Assembly: GCA_949286405.1 (NCBI GenBank) | Contig: CASECH010000146.1 | Location: 1-8,609 of the forward strand | Direction of reading: 5' to 3' | Origin: an uncultured bacterium | GTDB lineage: Bacteria > Cyanobacteriota > Vampirovibrionia > Gastranaerophilales > Gastranaerophilaceae | Length of the DNA: 8,609 nucleotides | Part shown: positions 6,771 to 8,609 of the stretch, piece by piece | Layout of the letters: every line of letters begins with the position of its first letter | How positions within the stretch are numbered: the first letter of the stretch is position 1 | Translations under genes and position numbers: made by a program | Notes under the pieces: model-generated | What the model saw: the letters and a program-made list of their open reading frames with translations, nothing else | What the model was told of the DNA's origin: nothing | Database searches by the model: none

Positions 6771-6800
6771 ATTTGTTTCAAAAAATATATAGAAACATAT
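6771..6800. repeat. Imperfect inverted repeat between the sigma and PHP genes
   Basis: ATTTGTTTC (6771-6779) and GAAACATAT (6792-6800) pair at 8 of 9 positions around a 12-nt AT-only spacer. It lies in the divergent gap of about 125 bp between the sigma and PHP starts. No T-run follows, so it could be an operator for either gene or a chance repeat in AT-rich DNA. Confidence 0.3.
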
Positions 6801-6812
6801 TATTTTTTGATG

Positions 6813-6818
6813 TAAACT
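6813..6818 (+). promoter_or_regulatory. Possible -10 element of the PHP gene
   Basis: TAAACT matches the -10 consensus at 4 of 6 positions and places the transcript start on or next to the ATG at 6825. No good -35 is seen 17 bp upstream. The lack of a ribosome binding site and an in-frame stop at 6813-6815 support a leaderless start. Confidence 0.3.
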
Positions 6819-6824
6819 ACTGGT

Positions 6825-8081
6825 ATGACTAGAAATTTTGAATACAAAAAAGAAATAAAAAATACTACCCCAAATATTAATATCGAAAATTTAACTTCAA
6901 TAATTTGTGATGAAGAATTGAAGAATTTGTGTAAAAGTTTCTCTGAAATTAATTTCAAACCAGGTGAAAGGTCTGACAAATATCTACTTGATTCTCACGA
7001 TTTAAAATATATTAAATCAGGGGATTTCAAAGCAAATCTTCATGTCCATACCAAATACTCAGATGGCACTAGCAGCGTTGAAAATATTCTTGATAAAGCA
7101 AATGAAATCGCCAAAACAAACAGCGAATTTATTATAGCTATAACTGATCACGACTGCTTAGATGGGGCAAAAGAGGCTATTGAAATCCTTTCTAAAGCCC
7201 CGAGCAAATATAAAAATTTAAAAATCATTCTCGGCCTTGAAATATCCACATATGCAATAACATTAAAAAATCAAAAATCTCCGGTATCAATACACTTATT
7301 GATCTACGGCATTAACCCTTTTGATGCTAAACTAAATGAATTTTTAGATAAGAAGAGAATGCTAAAATTAGAACTAGCAAAACAAACTATTGCATCTCTT
7401 AATCAAGAGTTATCAAGTGATTTAGGCTATGAATTCACTCTTGAAGAAGCAGCACTAGTACATGAAATGGTAAAAAAAGGACTTGATGAAGTTGCTCATC
7501 CGTTAAAAAAATATACTGCAGGGAAAATTCTACATTCATATTATTGTCCAAATACTGATTTTACATATGAAAAACCGATAAAAAAATTCAAATATTTATT
7601 CAAATCGTCTGAACCATATTATAAAATATATAAAATAGCTCTTGAAAAATATTTAAACAAAAAATTACCGGAAATACCTAAAAACATTGAACAATTCATA
7701 CTAAAAGCCCAAGAAATTTACTCAAAATCACACCCACATATAGGAAATAAAATTGACGCAATTGCAGATTTTGAAGATACAGTAAAATTTGTTAATTCAC
7801 TTAATTACGGATATATGTGTATTGCACATCCAGCAAGAACAAGTCCATTAAAATCAGCTCTTACTATAGAAGAATTCTATGATGATTTGTTCCACAATTT
7901 CAAAAAATTAGGGGACGAAAAAGCAACATTTTTTGAAGGCTATTACCAATCATATGAAGGAGAAAGAGTCTTTAACTGGCTTGAAATAATAAACAATGCA
8001 GCACAAAAATATGATTTAATTGCAACAGGCGGCATGGATTCACATGGACTTGACGTAGTTTCTCGCTGTCCCTATACTTAA
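6825..8081 (+). CDS. PHP-domain metal-dependent phosphoesterase
   Basis: A 418-residue cytoplasmic protein with a complete set of PHP metal-binding motifs: HVH (H73, H75) with D80, 'TDHD' (D108, H109), 'GLE' (E139), H157, 'AHPAR' (H335) and 'GGMDSHG' (D405, H407). Such proteins use a tri-metal centre to hydrolyse phosphoesters; relatives include the TrpH/YciV ribonuclease and histidinol phosphatase. It differs from the short TrpH type by about 68 extra N-terminal residues and by a Lys-rich insert of about 160 residues (170-330) between motifs III and IV, so the substrate is uncertain. The ATG at 6825 has no Shine-Dalgarno sequence, and an in-frame stop 9 nt before it rules out an earlier start. 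No terminator follows; the next gene begins 20 bases after the stop, probably in the same transcript. Confidence 0.88.
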   Translation: MTRNFEYKKEIKNTTPNINIENLTSIICDEELKNLCKSFSEINFKPGERSDKYLLDSHDLKYIKSGDFKANLHVHTKYSDGTSSVENILDKANEIAKTNSEFIIAITDHDCLDGAKEAIEILSKAPSKYKNLKIILGLEISTYAITLKNQKSPVSIHLLIYGINPFDAKLNEFLDKKRMLKLELAKQTIASLNQELSSDLGYEFTLEEAALVHEMVKKGLDEVAHPLKKYTAGKILHSYYCPNTDFTYEKPIKKFKYLFKSSEPYYKIYKIALEKYLNKKLPEIPKNIEQFILKAQEIYSKSHPHIGNKIDAIADFEDTVKFVNSLNYGYMCIAHPARTSPLKSALTIEEFYDDLFHNFKKLGDEKATFFEGYYQSYEGERVFNWLEIINNAAQKYDLIATGGMDSHGLDVVSRCPYT

Positions 8082-8101
8082 ATATAAAATAGGTTGGATT
8101 T

Positions 8102-8434
8102 ATGAAAAATAAAATATTTATATTAATTTGTCTTATAATTCTAAGCAACAATATTACACAAGCATCAGATGATTATGTCAGCCCTGAAACTTATGCGGTT
8201 AATGAATCAGAGTTAACTGATTACATGACAATACCTTCAAACAAAGAAGAATATATTAAAAGTAAAAAAGTAAAAGAATATTCTGAAAAAGAACCAAGTA
8301 AAATAAAAGAAGGTATTAAAGGCTGGCTTAGAGAAAAACGCTACAATGCCCAAGAATCACATCATGGAGAAATCCATGAAATAAAAGTAAAACAACGTAT
8401 GGAATATGAAAAACAACTACTTGAAAAACAATAA
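8102..8434 (+). CDS. Small predicted secreted protein, highly charged, function unknown
   Basis: A 110-residue protein not recognised as any family. The first 21 residues form a classic Sec signal peptide: basic start (K2, K4), hydrophobic core IFILICLIILS (5-15), and a probable signal peptidase I site after T-Q-A (19-21). C10 lies in the core and is not followed by a lipobox pattern, so a lipoprotein is unlikely. The mature part (about 89 residues) is rich in Lys, Glu and Tyr, lacks further membrane segments, and ends in a helix-prone charged stretch ('KQRMEYEKQLLEKQ'). The ribosome binding site is weak (AGGTTGG, 8091-8097). It follows the PHP gene by 20 bases, so it is probably co-transcribed, although one product is cytoplasmic and the other exported. 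No hairpin terminator is seen after it. Confidence 0.65.
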   Translation: MKNKIFILICLIILSNNITQASDDYVSPETYAVNESELTDYMTIPSNKEEYIKSKKVKEYSEKEPSKIKEGIKGWLREKRYNAQESHHGEIHEIKVKQRMEYEKQLLEKQ

Positions 8435-8485
8435 GATAAAGTAAACATTTAATTAAAAAAAAGAAATACAAAAACTAAAAAGTAG

Positions 8486-8514
8486 TTGACAATAAAAATT
8501 GTTTCAGTTATGAT
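8486..8514 (+). promoter_or_regulatory. Strong promoter of tRNA-Val
   Basis: A perfect -35 TTGACA (8486-8491), a 17-bp spacer and TATGAT (8509-8514, 5 of 6 matches) form a near-consensus sigma-70 promoter. The predicted start near 8521 is only about 6 nt before the mature tRNA, so the 5' leader is very short. This shows that the lineage uses ordinary sigma-70 promoters. Confidence 0.88.
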
Positions 8515-8526
8515 TAATCTTGTTAA

Positions 8527-8602
8527 GGGCGTTTAGCTCAGTTGGTAGAGCGCCTCCCTTACAAGGAGGATGTCAGAAGTTCGAGTCTTCTAACGCCCAC
8601 CA
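8527..8602 (+). tRNA. tRNA-Val (anticodon UAC)
   Basis: A 76-nt cloverleaf. Acceptor GGGCGTT (8527-8533) pairs perfectly with AACGCCC (8592-8598). The D arm has GCTC/GAGC. Anticodon stem CCTCC/GGAGG (8553-8557 / 8565-8569) encloses loop CTTACAA with anticodon TAC at 8560-8562, reading GUA and related valine codons. T stem AGAAG/CTTCT encloses TTCGAGT (8580-8586). The discriminator is A and the terminal CCA (8600-8602) is encoded. Only seven bases of the window follow, starting an A-rich stretch, so the transcript end is not visible. Confidence 0.97.
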
Positions 8603-8609
8603 TAAAAAA

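Noticed and set aside
6580..6792. 70-codon plus-strand reading frame overlapping the sigma gene 5' end
   Set aside because: It mostly overlaps the sigma gene antisense, has no start signals and no recognisable protein features.

Overview
The window is AT-rich bacterial chromosome. The NarL-type regulator has the wording usual in cyanobacterial relatives (for example the 'AYCLKD' segment followed by a 'WIDP' turn). Together with the low GC, the sigma factor, the encoded CCA on the tRNA and the housekeeping content, this suggests a non-photosynthetic member of the Cyanobacteriota (Vampirovibrionia/Melainabacteria, order Gastranaerophilales). That placement is an inference from remembered family resemblance, not from a database search.

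Layout from left to right. At the left edge, a start codon with a good ribosome binding site reads leftwards out of the window, but its frame is broken within 14 codons by a run of ten G (C on the + strand). Diverging from it is a small P-loop kinase resembling animal-type phosphomevalonate kinase and phage deoxynucleotide kinases. A perfect 20-bp palindrome lies between these two starts. The kinase converges on an orphan NarL/LuxR-type response regulator, and the two share a perfect 30-bp palindromic terminator. Next comes a 761-residue GH13-like glycoside hydrolase with an unusual set of conserved motifs and its own terminator, followed by recN (DNA repair) with its own predicted promoter. 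RecN converges on a sigma-70 family gene, which ends in a strong hairpin plus T8 terminator. Diverging from the sigma gene is a PHP-domain phosphoesterase, followed 20 bases later by a short, highly charged predicted secreted protein. A tRNA-Val(UAC) gene with a near-consensus promoter closes the window.

The genes are mostly single-gene transcription units; the only clear operon is PHP plus the small exported protein. No mobile element, CRISPR array, rRNA or toxin-antitoxin pair was found. Regulation is the more interesting theme: an orphan response regulator, a non-primary-looking sigma factor, a palindromic operator candidate, a possible phase-variable start, and two genes (recN and PHP) that seem to be translated from leaderless mRNAs. 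The longest non-coding stretch between genes, about 245 bases at 1392-1636, holds the promoters of the regulator and the hydrolase.
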